64,000 nucleotides of DNA from Mantamonas sphyraenae. Its lineage: Eukaryota; CRuMs; Mantamonadidae. The stretch covers positions 124,001 through 188,000 of the forward strand of contig JAPMXV010000019.1 in NCBI GenBank assembly GCA_026936335.1, in the 5' to 3' direction. The first letter of the stretch is position 1. Each line of letters starts with the position of its first letter. The translations under genes were made by a program, and so were the position numbers. The notes under the pieces are model-generated. The model did not search any database. It saw only the letters and a list, made by a program, of their open reading frames with translations, and had not been told where the DNA came from. Below are positions 1 through 9,802 of this stretch, one piece after another.

Positions 1-2026
1 GTGGGCGACGACGAAGAGAGCGACGCTGCGCTTGAAGAGGCGGAGCAGGAGGACAGGGTGGAGCTGAAGCCGCTGCCTGAAGGGGAGTATCTGAGCGCAC
101 AGCGAGACGGGGCAGGAGAGGAGGAAGAGAGTGGGGCAGAAGACAGCGACCGGCCCAAGAGTGCTCTTCGTCTGCGCATGGAGGAGTTGCGCCGTTTGAG
201 TCCACTGCCAGAGCGGCAGGGCAAGGAAGGACGCAGTCGAGCCAGCAGTCCTGGAGGGCACACACGCGCACGTAGCCGCAGCCGCAGTCGCAGCCGCGCT
301 GGGTCGCAGGAAGGACCGAGTGGAGCAAGTGTGTTGTCGCTGTCCGACGTGGCTGGAAGGAAGGAGTACACGCCTGGTGGGTCGACACGCACAGCGGATC
401 GGGGCTTGCGCGGGTTTTCGGCAGGGTCACGACCCACAAGTGGCAAGACGGTGCACAGCAACACGTCGACAGAGTCGGAAGAGGCGCTGGACGAGTGGCG
501 TGAGGCGTTGCCAGAGGCGCACGGTGAATTGAACGAACAGGCGCTGCCGACGAGTGACTGGCGCCGCGTGCCCGACAGCGAGTTTCGTGTGCGCGATGGG
601 TCGGCACAGGTGATCCACGAAATGCCGCGTACACCGCAACAGGGACAACCTGTGCGTGAGCCTGCCATGACGCCGGCAACGCCGCTGGCAGAGGGAAGTG
701 GAGGGGAGGAGGTGAGCGAAGACGACGGCAGGCCGAATTCGAGCGAAGGGTTCCTGACAATCAGCGCAGCGCCTGCGGAGGGACGTGTGGCGCTTCCAAG
801 TGTGGTGAAGGAGTACTCACGGTACCTGAAGGAGCTGGAGGGACGTCTGCGTCTTGTGGAGTCGACGGGCTTTGGTCAGAGCGAAAGCGCGTCGCAGCAG
901 CTGGCGGAGGACATCACGCTGGTGATGCACAGTGTGCAGCTTCTGGAGGAGTCGCAAGGGGAATTGGCACGCAGGTTGCAGGAAGAAGTGGAGGATGTCA
1001 AGGCAGAGATCCGAACGCGCGTTCAAAACTCGCTGGAGAATGCATACAACGTGATGCACGACCAGCAGGAGCACATCACACGTCTGAAGGAGCAGGAACA
1101 AGAACACGAGCGTCGACTGGTATCGCTGCAACGGCAGCTGGACAACGAGTTTACGGCGCGGACGGAGCTTGCGGGCAAAGCGGGAGTTTGCGTTGAGTGC
1201 GACGGACGAGGCACTGCTTGCGTTGGAGGATGCACTGAGACTGGAGGTGCAGGCGCGCAAGAACAACATGGAAAAGTGGGCGGAGGAGCTGGAGACGCGC
1301 ACGCGAGAGGCGATGGAAGAGGTGCAGCAGGAGTTGCAGGAACGGCTGGCGACAAAGGCCGGAGTGGACGATGTCAAGTCGATGATTCGAGAGGCAGCAA
1401 CACGACTGGCAGGCGGCACGACGCCACGCATGACGTCGTCTTCGTCTGGACGAGGCATGCGACGCGGAAGCAGTGCCAGTGCGAGCGGGAGTTCGAGTGG
1501 GACACAACAGCAGCCACAGGATGCCAAGTTGCACGTGGGTGTGCCATCATCGTCCACAGAAACTGGCGGTTACGCAACCAGTGTGTCTGTGCCCAGTCCG
1601 GAAGCACGGCGGGTGAGCCAGGAAACGACAACGGTGACCTTGCTTCCCGGGCAGGAAAGCGGCAGCAGCTCAGAGTCACTGACGACAGAGGAAGGGAGCA
1701 CGAACAGCAGGAGCCAGCCGCACAAGAGTGTGTTTGCATCGCCCAGTCCCGAGTCGGACGATGAGTTGCAGGCGCTGGTGCGACAGAGCGAAGAGGTGTT
1801 TGGGGCGGTGCAGAAGCCGAATCCGCCTCCGAAACGCACACTGGGAGGGGGTGGAGGTGTTGGGGGAGCTAGTGGACGTGTGGATGTGAAGCAAATGGCC
1901 ATGGATCAGTCGATGGCACGTGCACAGGAGCAGCGTGCCAAGCGCACGGGGGTCAAGAAGCACGGAGGAGGAGGGATCAACGCAGCCAGTCGCGCGTGGG
2001 GCTCAAGGAAGGGATGGAATGATTAG
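1..2026 (+). CDS. Coiled-coil, Arg/Ser-rich hypothetical protein (5' end outside window, one frame break)
   Basis: I do not recognise this protein. The first frame is open from base 1, so the true start is probably upstream. About 260 residues of acidic, Ser/Arg-rich disordered sequence, including an Arg-Ser alternating patch near residues 85-100, precede a coiled coil from about residue 275 to 385 (repeated LEE, LKEQEQEHERR type heptads). At about base 1165 the coiled coil leaves this frame and continues in the +1 frame (REFALSATDEALLALEDAL, then NNMEKWAEELETRTREAME), ending in a Ser/Gly-rich tail and TAG at 2024-2026. The first frame past 1165 is Cys/Gly-rich and looks non-coding. Either one base is extra in the sequence, or a GTATCG...AAAG intron of about 61 bases is removed at 1118-1178; the skipped stretch looks coding, so I favour an indel. 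The gene is convergent with DRC8. Confidence 0.6.
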
Positions 2027-2086
2027 GGTGAGAATGACGAAATGTACAGGGTGTATGGGTGTATGGATGGAGGGGAAGGCGACAGG

Positions 2087-2773
2087 TCAAACGTCCGAGG
2101 CCAGAACCGAGGCAAAGTCCTCGTAGTGGCACACCTGCTTCTCCGAATCGAGGCACGAGCTGAGCATTTCCGTCATGACCGAGATGGAAAACACTTCGCC
2201 CTGGGTGGTGAGCAGTGACGTGAGCTCCTCTTTGGTCAGGAATCCCTTGCCCTGAGAATCCAGTACCTTGAAGGCCTGCAGCAACCGCTCCTCGCTATCC
2301 CGCTTCATCTCTTCGTCGTCCATCATGATTGGCAGCATGACGCTCTCAAACTTTTCGTAGCGAATGAACCCAGACGCTTCGTCGTCTTCACACTGTGCGG
2401 GGGAGAAGGCAGGTGGGTGGGAGAGCGGAGCGGAAACGTGAGCGAGAGGTTGCGCGCGGTCGTTGTTGTGATTGTGTGTTTGCCTAAAGACGCACCTGGG
2501 CAATGATGGTGGCAATTTCCTTCTCCGAGGGGGCCTTGTTGAGTGCACGCACAATGGTGCCGATCTCTCTGTGGCATGAGTGTCCATGAGGGGCTGTCAG
2601 CAGTCGAAACAAAGGGTGACGGGGGGTCAACGGCTCGCCGCCGAAACGCACCGGACGTCGCACATGCCCTGGCGATCGTGGTCCATGACATCAAAGGTCT
2701 CACGAAGCAATGACTGCATGGCTTGCCTCTGCTTGAGGGCCTCGTCTTCGCCGGAAATGCTGGAAGAGGACAT
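2087..2773 (-). CDS. DRC8: DRC8 / EFCAB2 (EF-hand subunit of the nexin-dynein regulatory complex)
   Basis: Three exons (2773-2652, 2568-2496, 2392-2087) splice in frame to 166 residues, about the size of human EFCAB2. The family signature is clear: CDVREIGTIVRAL across the first junction, GFIRYEKF in exon 3, then LLQAFKVLDSQGKGFLTKEEL and a final EF-hand-like segment. The EF loops are degenerate: the first keeps D-x-D-x-x-G, the second starts with a single Asp. DRC8 belongs to the nexin-dynein regulatory complex on axonemal doublets and helps control ciliary beat, so this gene implies motile cilia. Introns start GTGCGT and end CACAG. The start codon lies 80 bp from the divergent gene at 2854, so a promoter is probably shared. 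The identification rests on remembered family motifs, not a search. Confidence 0.85.
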
Positions 2774-2853
2774 GGGTGTGGCGTGTTGGCCGAGCTCTCG
2801 CAGCCACAAAGCAACCCTCTCTCTCTCTCTCTCTCGTTGGGGACACGGAGCAT

Positions 2854-4406
2854 ATGACCAGCAGTGAGGAGGTTGATGTATTGGTGGGGTTGTGCAAGGC
2901 GTTTGAAAAGGTGAAGCAGGCTGTGGCGGCGGACGAGGAAAAGGACTACAGGACGGCCATCACCTTTTACCACCTTGCGATCATCATGCTGGAGCTGCAG
3001 CTGCCCCGTGTGGTGGAATCCCAACAAAGTGCCCTTATCGACAAGGTGAGTGCCATTCACGAGACACGCCACTGATCGTTTCCCGCGTCTGAGTGTCGAA
3101 AAGCACAGCATCCCAAAAAGAGGGCCCACGTCCCCTGGCGTCCCATGCTGACACACTCAAGCGCGCGCACGCACATACGCACACACACACACACACACAC
3201 ACACAGTACGCTGGGTATAAGAATAGGGTGGTGTTCCTGGAGGAGCTTGTGGCGGTGCAGGAGAGCGAAGAGGAGAAAAGCGAGGAGAAGCCCAACACCC
3301 AGATTGTGTGGGTGGAGGAAAAGACAGAGGGATCGGTGAGTTTTGGACAGACGTTGGGCAGGGGAAACATGCCCAAGTGACGACCAGCACGACGGCTGTC
3401 CGTCGTGCAAAGGGAACACTGGCACGTGTGCAGGTGGCATGAGTGCGAACGAGAAAAGAGCAACCATGGCTGACATCGTCCTGCGTTAGGTTGAAAAACC
3501 GCCGCGGCTGGAGCGCAAGAAGCCGTACTGGCTGATGTCGACGCTGTTGACAACCATTGAACAGGGGGGCTACCTCACAGGCTCTGTGTACGTGCCCAGG
3601 CAGGTGTGGTACCAGCAGGGGCCCAAGTTTGTGGCCATCGACGCCAAGCTCACGGCACTCAACGACCTCTCGGCCCTGCTGCAATACATCAAGGAGAGCG
3701 AAAGCGAAGGACAGCAGGCAGTGGTGGATGTGAGTGTGGAAACGAGAGGATTGGGACAGAGGGTGGGGTGGGGGGTACGAGTTTTGGGCTGACGTTTGGA
3801 CCTTCCCTCCTGCACACGCACGTACAGTCGTTGGACATGTTTACAGAACAGATGGAACAGGTGAATAACCAGCTTGCTCTGCAGCTGAACTTTGTGCACG
3901 AAGTGAAAAAGGTAAGGCATGGCCTGTGGGAAGGATGATTGTGGTGGTTCACCCTTGCAGACACTCACACATTCACACACCTTCTGCCTCGCTCTCCCTC
4001 TCCCTCTATCCCACCCCCCCCCTCTCCCTCTCTCTCTCTCTCTCTCGCTTGCTTGTGTGTGCAGACGGACAAGAGCACACAGTCATTCAAGAAACGGGTC
4101 AAGGGGATGAAGCACAACATTGCCAAGAGCACCTCGCGTCTGGCAGCCTCTGCGTCAGCCACAGCCCTGGACGATTCGATTGCATACACAGAAGCCCTGA
4201 GGCAACTATTCCGTGGTGCCATGGTGTTGGATGAGTGGAACACAAAGTTTGGCGACTCGGTGGCCGTCGTCACACGTCTCGACACCATTGCAACCATGAT
4301 GTACAATGGCGTCTGTGCTTTTGTCATGCGTGACTTTTCCTACCTCCTCAATCGCTACCTCAAGCGCATCAACCGCGACTTTGTCTCGCGCACTCCAGCA
4401 AAATGA
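2854..4406 (+). CDS. Uncharacterised protein with N-terminal MIT-like helices
   Basis: Five exons (2854-3045, 3207-3335, 3490-3729, 3828-3911, 4065-4406) join in frame to 328 residues. Residues 1-60 look like an MIT-type three-helix unit (KDYRTAITFYHLAIIMLELQ); such units often bind ESCRT-III tails. A central block has conserved-looking aromatics (KKPYWLMSTLLTTIEQGGYL, then VYVPRQVWYQQGPKFVAI). The C-terminal part is helical with basic patches (KKRVKGMKHNIAK). I cannot name the family. Introns 2 to 4 end in CAG or TAG acceptors, and the first intron ends in a long (CA)n run at about 3177-3206 directly before the AG. The gene is head-to-head with DRC8 and convergent with ACBD6, 70 bp apart. 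MIT assignment is inference. Confidence 0.75.
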
Positions 4407-4476
4407 TGATGCTGCAACAAACGTCACACAACTTTCAATCCCTCGCCCTTTCACCCGTTCTCCATGCTTGTGCACG

Positions 4477-5274
4477 CTATTGCCGTTCCAGCAGTGCTTT
4501 GATGTCATTGTCGTCTGTGAGCAAGGCTGGAGTGTTGCCCTCGTCGTCGACAAGGGAAGGATCTGCGCCGTGGGCAAGGAGCACCTTGACGACCTCGATC
4601 CAATCGTTCTCTGCCGCATGGTGCAACGGTGTGTAGTCTCCCATGCCGTCCCTCTGGTCCACAGGTGCGTCATAGTTGTCCAGCAGCACAGTGACCAGTT
4701 CCGCATTCCCGCGTTCCGCCGCCCAATGCAGTGCACTCATGCCTGTCTGGTCCAGAGACTTGATTTGCGCTTTGTCTTGGTCCAACGCCTTGCGCACCGC
4801 CTCAATGTTTCCCACGGCTGCGTGGTAGAACAGATCTTGTGTTTCCTCGCTCTCCTGGTCCTCCTCGGCAACCATCAGCGTGCTCACGCCCAACCCCATG
4901 CTTCCTTCGCCCGATGCACTGTCTCCTCCACCTCCGCCGCCGACCTTGGCCTTCAGGGTGTCCACACCGTCGGGTTTGAAGCTGCGCCAGTCCTCCGCGA
5001 GGCTGTCCACAAGCTCCACGTATGCCTCCATGGCGTTGAGTTTGGTCATTCCCTTTTTCTCTGTCCACGCCTGCCACTTGGCACGCGCACGCATTTCAAA
5101 CATGCCTGGCTGTGAGGTGGTGCAGTCGCCCACAAACGCCTGCTTGTACAACCCGTACAGCTCCAGCTTGACGCTGTTGTCCGTCTTGACTCCGTTGTTG
5201 CCGTGCGACATAAAGTTTACTGCATCGGAAAACTCCTGTTCCACGTCAGCGTCGGTGTGTAGCAATGAGGACAT
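4477..5274 (-). CDS. ACBD6: ACBD6-like acyl-CoA-binding ankyrin protein
   Basis: A single exon encodes 265 residues from the ATG at 5274-5272. Residues 1-95 are an acyl-CoA-binding domain: VEQEFSDAVNFMS, then KLELYGLYKQAFVGDC (family form K...YxLYKQAtxGdc), then ARAKWQAWTEKKGMTKLNAM, with the ligand-binding Tyr and Lys positions kept. A Gly/Ser linker leads to three ankyrin-type repeats (SALHWAAERGNAELVTVLL; YTPLHHAAENDWIEVVKVLL). This order and size match ACBD6, which binds long-chain acyl-CoAs in the cytosol and supports N-myristoylation. An in-frame codon at 5454 would extend the protein, but that stretch is antisense to the calpain N-terminus and lacks family similarity, so the shorter start is preferred. 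It is divergent from calpain with start codons 73 bp apart. Confidence 0.9.
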   Translation of the reverse strand: MSSLLHTDADVEQEFSDAVNFMSHGNNGVKTDNSVKLELYGLYKQAFVGDCTTSQPGMFEMRARAKWQAWTEKKGMTKLNAMEAYVELVDSLAEDWRSFKPDGVDTLKAKVGGGGGGDSASGEGSMGLGVSTLMVAEEDQESEETQDLFYHAAVGNIEAVRKALDQDKAQIKSLDQTGMSALHWAAERGNAELVTVLLDNYDAPVDQRDGMGDYTPLHHAAENDWIEVVKVLLAHGADPSLVDDEGNTPALLTDDNDIKALLERQ

Positions 5275-5347
5275 GGGTTTCGAAAGCGGGGGGGGAAGGG
5301 TTGCGTTGAACCGCGCTTCCCCGGCCAATCCTTCTGCAATCCATTGC
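5275..5347. promoter_or_regulatory. Short divergent promoter region ACBD6/calpain
   Basis: Only 73 bp separate the two preferred start codons. A GGGGGGG-rich patch is present, but no TATA box. Transcripts from each side probably start inside the other gene. Confidence 0.45.
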
Positions 5348-7865
5348 ATGTCAGGGCGTACCTCTTCCTCCTCCGCCTTTGTGGACAAGGCCTTCCCCAC
5401 CAACAACAAGTCGCTGTATGTGGGAGGCAAGGTTCCCCCGGATGCTGAGGACATTGTGTGGCGGCGGCCGAGTCAGTTTGCAAAGGGTGTGGCCACACAG
5501 CTCATTGTCGAAGGTCTCGAGGCAGGTGATGTTGTACAGGGGTCGCTGGGTGACTGTTGGTAAGTTTGGTGCGAGAGTGTGACGTGCAGCATGTCGAAAC
5601 AGGGCAAAGAGGCCGGCGCGAGCAGTGTGTGTGGGCGCGCGAACCGTTTGCTCGAAATCCGGCGGGTCCTGACACGGCCAGTACGACCACTCGCACAGGT
5701 TCCTGGGTGCCCTTTCTGTGGTGGCCACACGCAAGGACCTGATGGAAAGGCTGATCCAGGTGGACAAGGGCAGCGAGGGCCGATATGCCTTTACGTTCTG
5801 CAAGGACGGCGAGTGGACACAGGTCGAGGTGGACGACCAACTGCCGTGCGCAAAGTCCGACGGACAGTTGATGTATGCACGTGGTATGAACCCCAGCGAA
5901 CTGTGGGTCAGTCTGATTGAAAAGGCGTATGCAAAGCTGCACGGCTGCTACGAAGCCCTGAACGGCGGTTCCGTGTCCACGGCTCTGGTCGACCTTACCG
6001 GCGGCTCAGCGGAGCAGCTCAACTTTGAAGACTTGGGCGAAGAGGCCATCCGGTCGGGTGGTCTGTGGAAGACTCTGGTGCGCAACATGCGCGAGGGGTT
6101 CCTGATGGGATGTGGGTTTTCGGGCCAGGGGGAGATTGAAGGGGAGATGGACACGGGCATCCTCATGAACCATGCGTATGGTTTGCTGGACGTTCAGGAA
6201 CAGATGGGCCATCGTCTGATTCGCATTCGAAACCCGTGGGGTGAGAAGGAGTGGAAGGGGGCGTGGTCGGATGGGAGCAAAGAGTGGACACCGAAGCTGC
6301 TCAAGGCGTTTGGGCACAGCTTTGCGGACGACGGGACGTTTTGGATCAGCTACGACGACTTTACCACTGCGTTCAACAAGGTCTACGTGTGCCGTATCTA
6401 CGACGACAATGTTGGCGAGCGCTGGAACAAGTATGTGTACCGGGGCGAGTGGAAAGGCGAGCAGGCAGCAGGCTGCCCAGGCATCAGCAACACATGGAGC
6501 CGGAACCCGCAGCTGGGTTTCCGCTTCACTGACGGAGCGAGCAGCAGCGGTGACGACGCATGCGACATCTTTATTGAGCTGACACAGCCGGATCTGCGGA
6601 TGCGCGGCTCACCACCTGTGTATGAGGTGCCAATCGCATTCGCACTGATCCGTGTGGACGACCACAAGCGACGGTGCGAGTCGTACACGATGGAGAATGC
6701 GCTGAATCAGATTACCCTGACGGCGGCGAGGGACGTGTCGCAGGAGTTTGCCCTGGAGCCCGATGGGCGATACATTGTGATGCCCACGACGCATGTGGCG
6801 GGCCAGGAGAGTCGTTTTACGTTGACAGTGTACAGTGAGCACACGCTGGAACTGGTGGAGGTGGGGGAGGATGCGCCGGGCAGCAATTGCGCCGTGGTGC
6901 GTGGGCGCTGGAGCCGTAGCGAGTGCAACGCAGGCGGATGCTGCAACTATGCGTCGTGGTACAACAACCCGCAGCTGTTGATCATGCCCAAGGGCAAGGG
7001 CAAGTTCACGGTGGAGGTGGAGTCGTCGCCGAAAACAGACGTGGTGGGGTTCTACCTGTTCAAGCGTGCGGGTCATCGCATGCGGCGGCTACTGCAACCG
7101 GATCCGGAGGAAGATCTGCAAGTGATGCCTGTGTTCCAGAAGAACGTGGACGTGTGCCGCCTGCCCGAAGCCATCGAGCTGTTTCCGACAAGCGCGGCCA
7201 ACCCGTATGTGCTGGTGCCATGCACATTCCGTCCAGACGTGGAGCGTGAGTACACGGTGCGTGTGGGGTGGGAGGATGAAGGCAACGGGGTGGAGGTGGA
7301 GCCGTGCGACGAGTGGTACGAGGTGAGCGAGTACGGATCGTGGATTGCAGGGAGCACAGCAGGCGGATGTCCTGTGCGCGAATCGTGGGTACAGAACCAG
7401 CAGTTTATGCTGAATGTGACGCGCACGAGCAGGCTTGTCATTGGTTTGGAGCGTGATCCGCGCAAGGAAGACAAGCACTCGGTGAGCAGGCGCGTGGACA
7501 ACGAGTACATTGCGTGCTACCTGTGCAAGAGCGATGGCAACGGAGAGCTCACGCAGATCTCGGACGAGGTCATGCTCACCGAGACAACATTTACACCCAT
7601 GGGCTCGTTCACGGAAGAAGTCAAATCCGTGGGCATTGGCCACTACGTGCTCATCCCGTGCACGTACGGACCCAACGTCCAGGGCAACTTCAAGGTGACT
7701 GTGTACAGCGACACGGGCTACGTCGACCTGGTCGCCCTCAACGGAAACCTGGACGAGAGCGCACAGAAGAAGGTAGCTCGCGCCGCCGCCGATTTTGCCA
7801 AGTTTGATGCCGACCGCCAGGCCCTTCTTGAGGAAGGAGCAGGTACATCTTCCTCTTCATCATGA
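5348..7865 (+). CDS. Calpain-family cysteine protease with three C2-like domain III copies
   Basis: Two exons (5348-5559, 5699-7865) give 792 residues. The protease core is complete. QGSLGDCW holds the catalytic Cys at the end of exon 1, and the following Trp codon is split by the intron. MNHAYGLLDV supplies the His and RIRNPWGEKEW the Asn. The core opens with FPTNN..SLY and WRRPSQF, as in classical calpains. After it come three tandem beta-sandwich domains of calpain domain III type, recognisable by repeated AGGC-type motifs: AAGCPGISNTWSRNPQL, AGGCCNYASWYNNPQLL and AGGCPVRESWVQNQQFM. There is no penta-EF-hand domain, so this is a non-classical intracellular Ca2+-dependent protease. An alternative start at 5273 would overlap the ACBD6 start codon on the other strand. 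Confidence 0.9.
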
Positions 7866-8009
7866 GCGTGGGGTGTGTGGAAATGTTCATTCGCTCGTCG
7901 CCATTCGTGCCACGTTTGCGGTGACTGAAGGCTCACTCTCTCTCTCTCTGTGCAATGTTGTTGTGGGTTGTGATACGGTGCACGTGTGCGTGCACATTTG
8001 GGCTTACGT

Positions 8010-8865
8010 TCACCGAGCGTAGACGGCGTGGCAGCGCTTCTCAAAGGCCTTGCGCATCTTGAGGGCAACTTCACGGTAGAACATGGAGGCGACGGTGGAG
8101 TGCCATGCGTTGGCAAAGGCAAACTGGATGTCAAAATGCAGCCAGGTGGAGTCTGGCCTAGGGCCGACTTCGAAGCGCCACTCTGTGCGCAGCGTCTCCA
8201 GGAAGGCCCCCTCGATGACCTCTGCGACCACACGCTTGCCCGGCACGTACGTGACGTGTGATGTGTACTCTTCCACAAAGGGAGGGAAGCCAATGCGCAG
8301 CACGGCGTCCTCCCAGCCGTCGCCACGCTTCAGCACCTCTGAGTGCTCACACCAGGGCAGAAACTCTTCGTAGCGATCGCAATCCACGACCACGTCAAAC
8401 ACCTGTTTGGGTGTGAAGCTGTGCATGGGTCACAACAGCACGTATTGGGGAGAGGTGTGGGTGGGTTGTTTCGAGAGTGGTGTGGGTGTGCATGTGTGTG
8501 TGTAAGCGAGCAGAACCGAACCAAGGGACAAAAGAGATGGTGGGGTGGAAACCTCCGCAGGCGGAAGAGGGCAGCAATGCAGGTCATTCCACTCACCCCA
8601 GCACAAGGCGACGCTCGGAATGGGTCAATAGGTTCTCATGAGTCTGTGTGTGTGCAGATGCACTGCTGCTGGAGGCCTGTGGGGACGTCGTGCGGTTGCT
8701 GTACATGTGAACGCCGACGCCCGTCTGGTGGTTCCTCGACTTTTCCTTCCGCGTGTCCATTCTGCCCGATCCCTCCACGGGTGCGCTCAGCATAATTGCC
8801 CCCACTGGCGCAGCCCGTTGCACAATGGCTGTGGTATACTGACCACGTGCTGCCCGTGCAAACAT
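8010..8865 (-). CDS. COQ10: COQ10-type coenzyme Q-binding START-domain protein
   Basis: Two exons (8865-8597, 8418-8010) join in frame to 225 residues. The N-terminal 85 residues are Arg/Ser-rich with few acids, as expected for a mitochondrial presequence (MFARAARGQYTTAIVQR). The ligand-binding domain starts just before the junction with the family motif SERRLVLG and continues FTPKQVFDVVVDCDRYEEF, LPWCEHSEVL, then ITF-like strands and the C-terminal helix ALKMRKAFEKR. COQ10 proteins bind ubiquinone in the inner mitochondrial membrane and are needed for efficient respiration and CoQ synthesis. The intron starts GTGAGT and ends CATGCACAG. The upstream region on this strand is a long TG/CA-rich tract. 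Only the exact N-terminal start is uncertain. Confidence 0.87.
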
Positions 8866-9046
8866 GCGGCCGATCTTGTTGGGTGAGTTCGGGCAGTGTG
8901 TGTGTGTGTGCACGTGCATGTGCATGTGCGTGTGGATGTGCATGTGCGTGTGCGTGTGCGTGTGGTGGACGTGGGTGGACGTGGGTGGACGTGGGTTGCA
9001 TTGCATTCACTGTTGTCGCAGGTGAGCGATTTCGCTCTTCCGAACT

Positions 9047-9730
9047 TCAAGCAAACAGCCAGGCAAACACAGAGCGGGTGACGGATGCATCGCTGGTGGC
9101 ACCAGCAGAAGCAGCGTTGCCTGACTTTTGGAATTCCTGGATGCGTTGGACGAGGTCGCCACGTTTGTGTTGGGCGGCGTAGTCCTCGAGGGTGCGATTG
9201 CGAGCGTCGGGTTGGGACGGGTCCACACCGGCCTGGAGTAGGTGCATGAGCATCAAATGGCTGCTGGGAAACTTCTGTACAGGTTGGTTGACCAGGCGAA
9301 AGGCGGCATGTTGGCCATAGGCGTCGGGTTGGTTGAGCAGGGCTCGCACGGCGGAACGGTTGTCCCGCGCATCGAGCTGGTTCAGCAGCACATTCAACAG
9401 GTCCGCGTTACACATGCCAGCAGCCGTGTGCAACACAGAGCCTCCACTGACGGGTTCCACTGCCTCCATGCTTGCGTTGTACGTCAACAGCAGGCTGGTG
9501 GTGCTCAGGTGGCCGTTGGCAACTGCCAGATGCAAGGGTGTCACTCCGGCCAGCGGCGCATCCACTGCCACCGCCCCGGTTTCCAGCAATTGTGTCACCA
9601 TGTTGTCTTCCGCCCACGCTGTAGCCACGTGCATGTGCACCACAGACGCGGGGCCTGTCACCATCAGCACCAGCACAGACACGGCTAGCACAGCCGTAAC
9701 AATGGCTTTCGCCTCGCTTCCTGAACCCAT
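9047..9730 (-). CDS. Membrane-anchored ankyrin-repeat protein
   Basis: One exon of 227 residues starts at the ATG at 9730-9728. A short N-terminus (MGSGSEAK) is followed by one hydrophobic segment, about residues 9-30 (IVTAVLAVSVLVLMV), that fits a signal anchor or uncleaved signal peptide. Four or five ankyrin-like repeats follow: HVATAWAEDNMVTQLLETGA, VTPLHLAVANGHLSTTSLLL, GSVLHTAAGMCNADLLNVLL and HLMLMHLLQAGVDPSQPD. The final residues are Ala/Ser-rich with a hydrophobic end (VFAWLF). No catalytic domain is present; ankyrin repeats usually mediate protein contacts. The same frame stays open further upstream, but that part is simple CA/TG repeat. The gene lies between COQ10 on the same strand and a divergent TRAPPC14-like gene whose start is 72 bp away. 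Confidence 0.75.
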   Translation of the reverse strand: MGSGSEAKAIVTAVLAVSVLVLMVTGPASVVHMHVATAWAEDNMVTQLLETGAVAVDAPLAGVTPLHLAVANGHLSTTSLLLTYNASMEAVEPVSGGSVLHTAAGMCNADLLNVLLNQLDARDNRSAVRALLNQPDAYGQHAAFRLVNQPVQKFPSSHLMLMHLLQAGVDPSQPDARNRTLEDYAAQHKRGDLVQRIQEFQKSGNAASAGATSDASVTRSVFAWLFA

Positions 9731-9802
9731 CTGTTCCTGGCTCGCACCGCGCAAGCTCACACACACACACACAACACACAACACACAACACACACACAGT
9801 GC

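Noticed and set aside
8866-9046. Small gene in the TG-rich stretch upstream of COQ10
   Set aside because: The frames are His/Thr or Val/Cys repeat read-outs of (TG)n and carry no fold.
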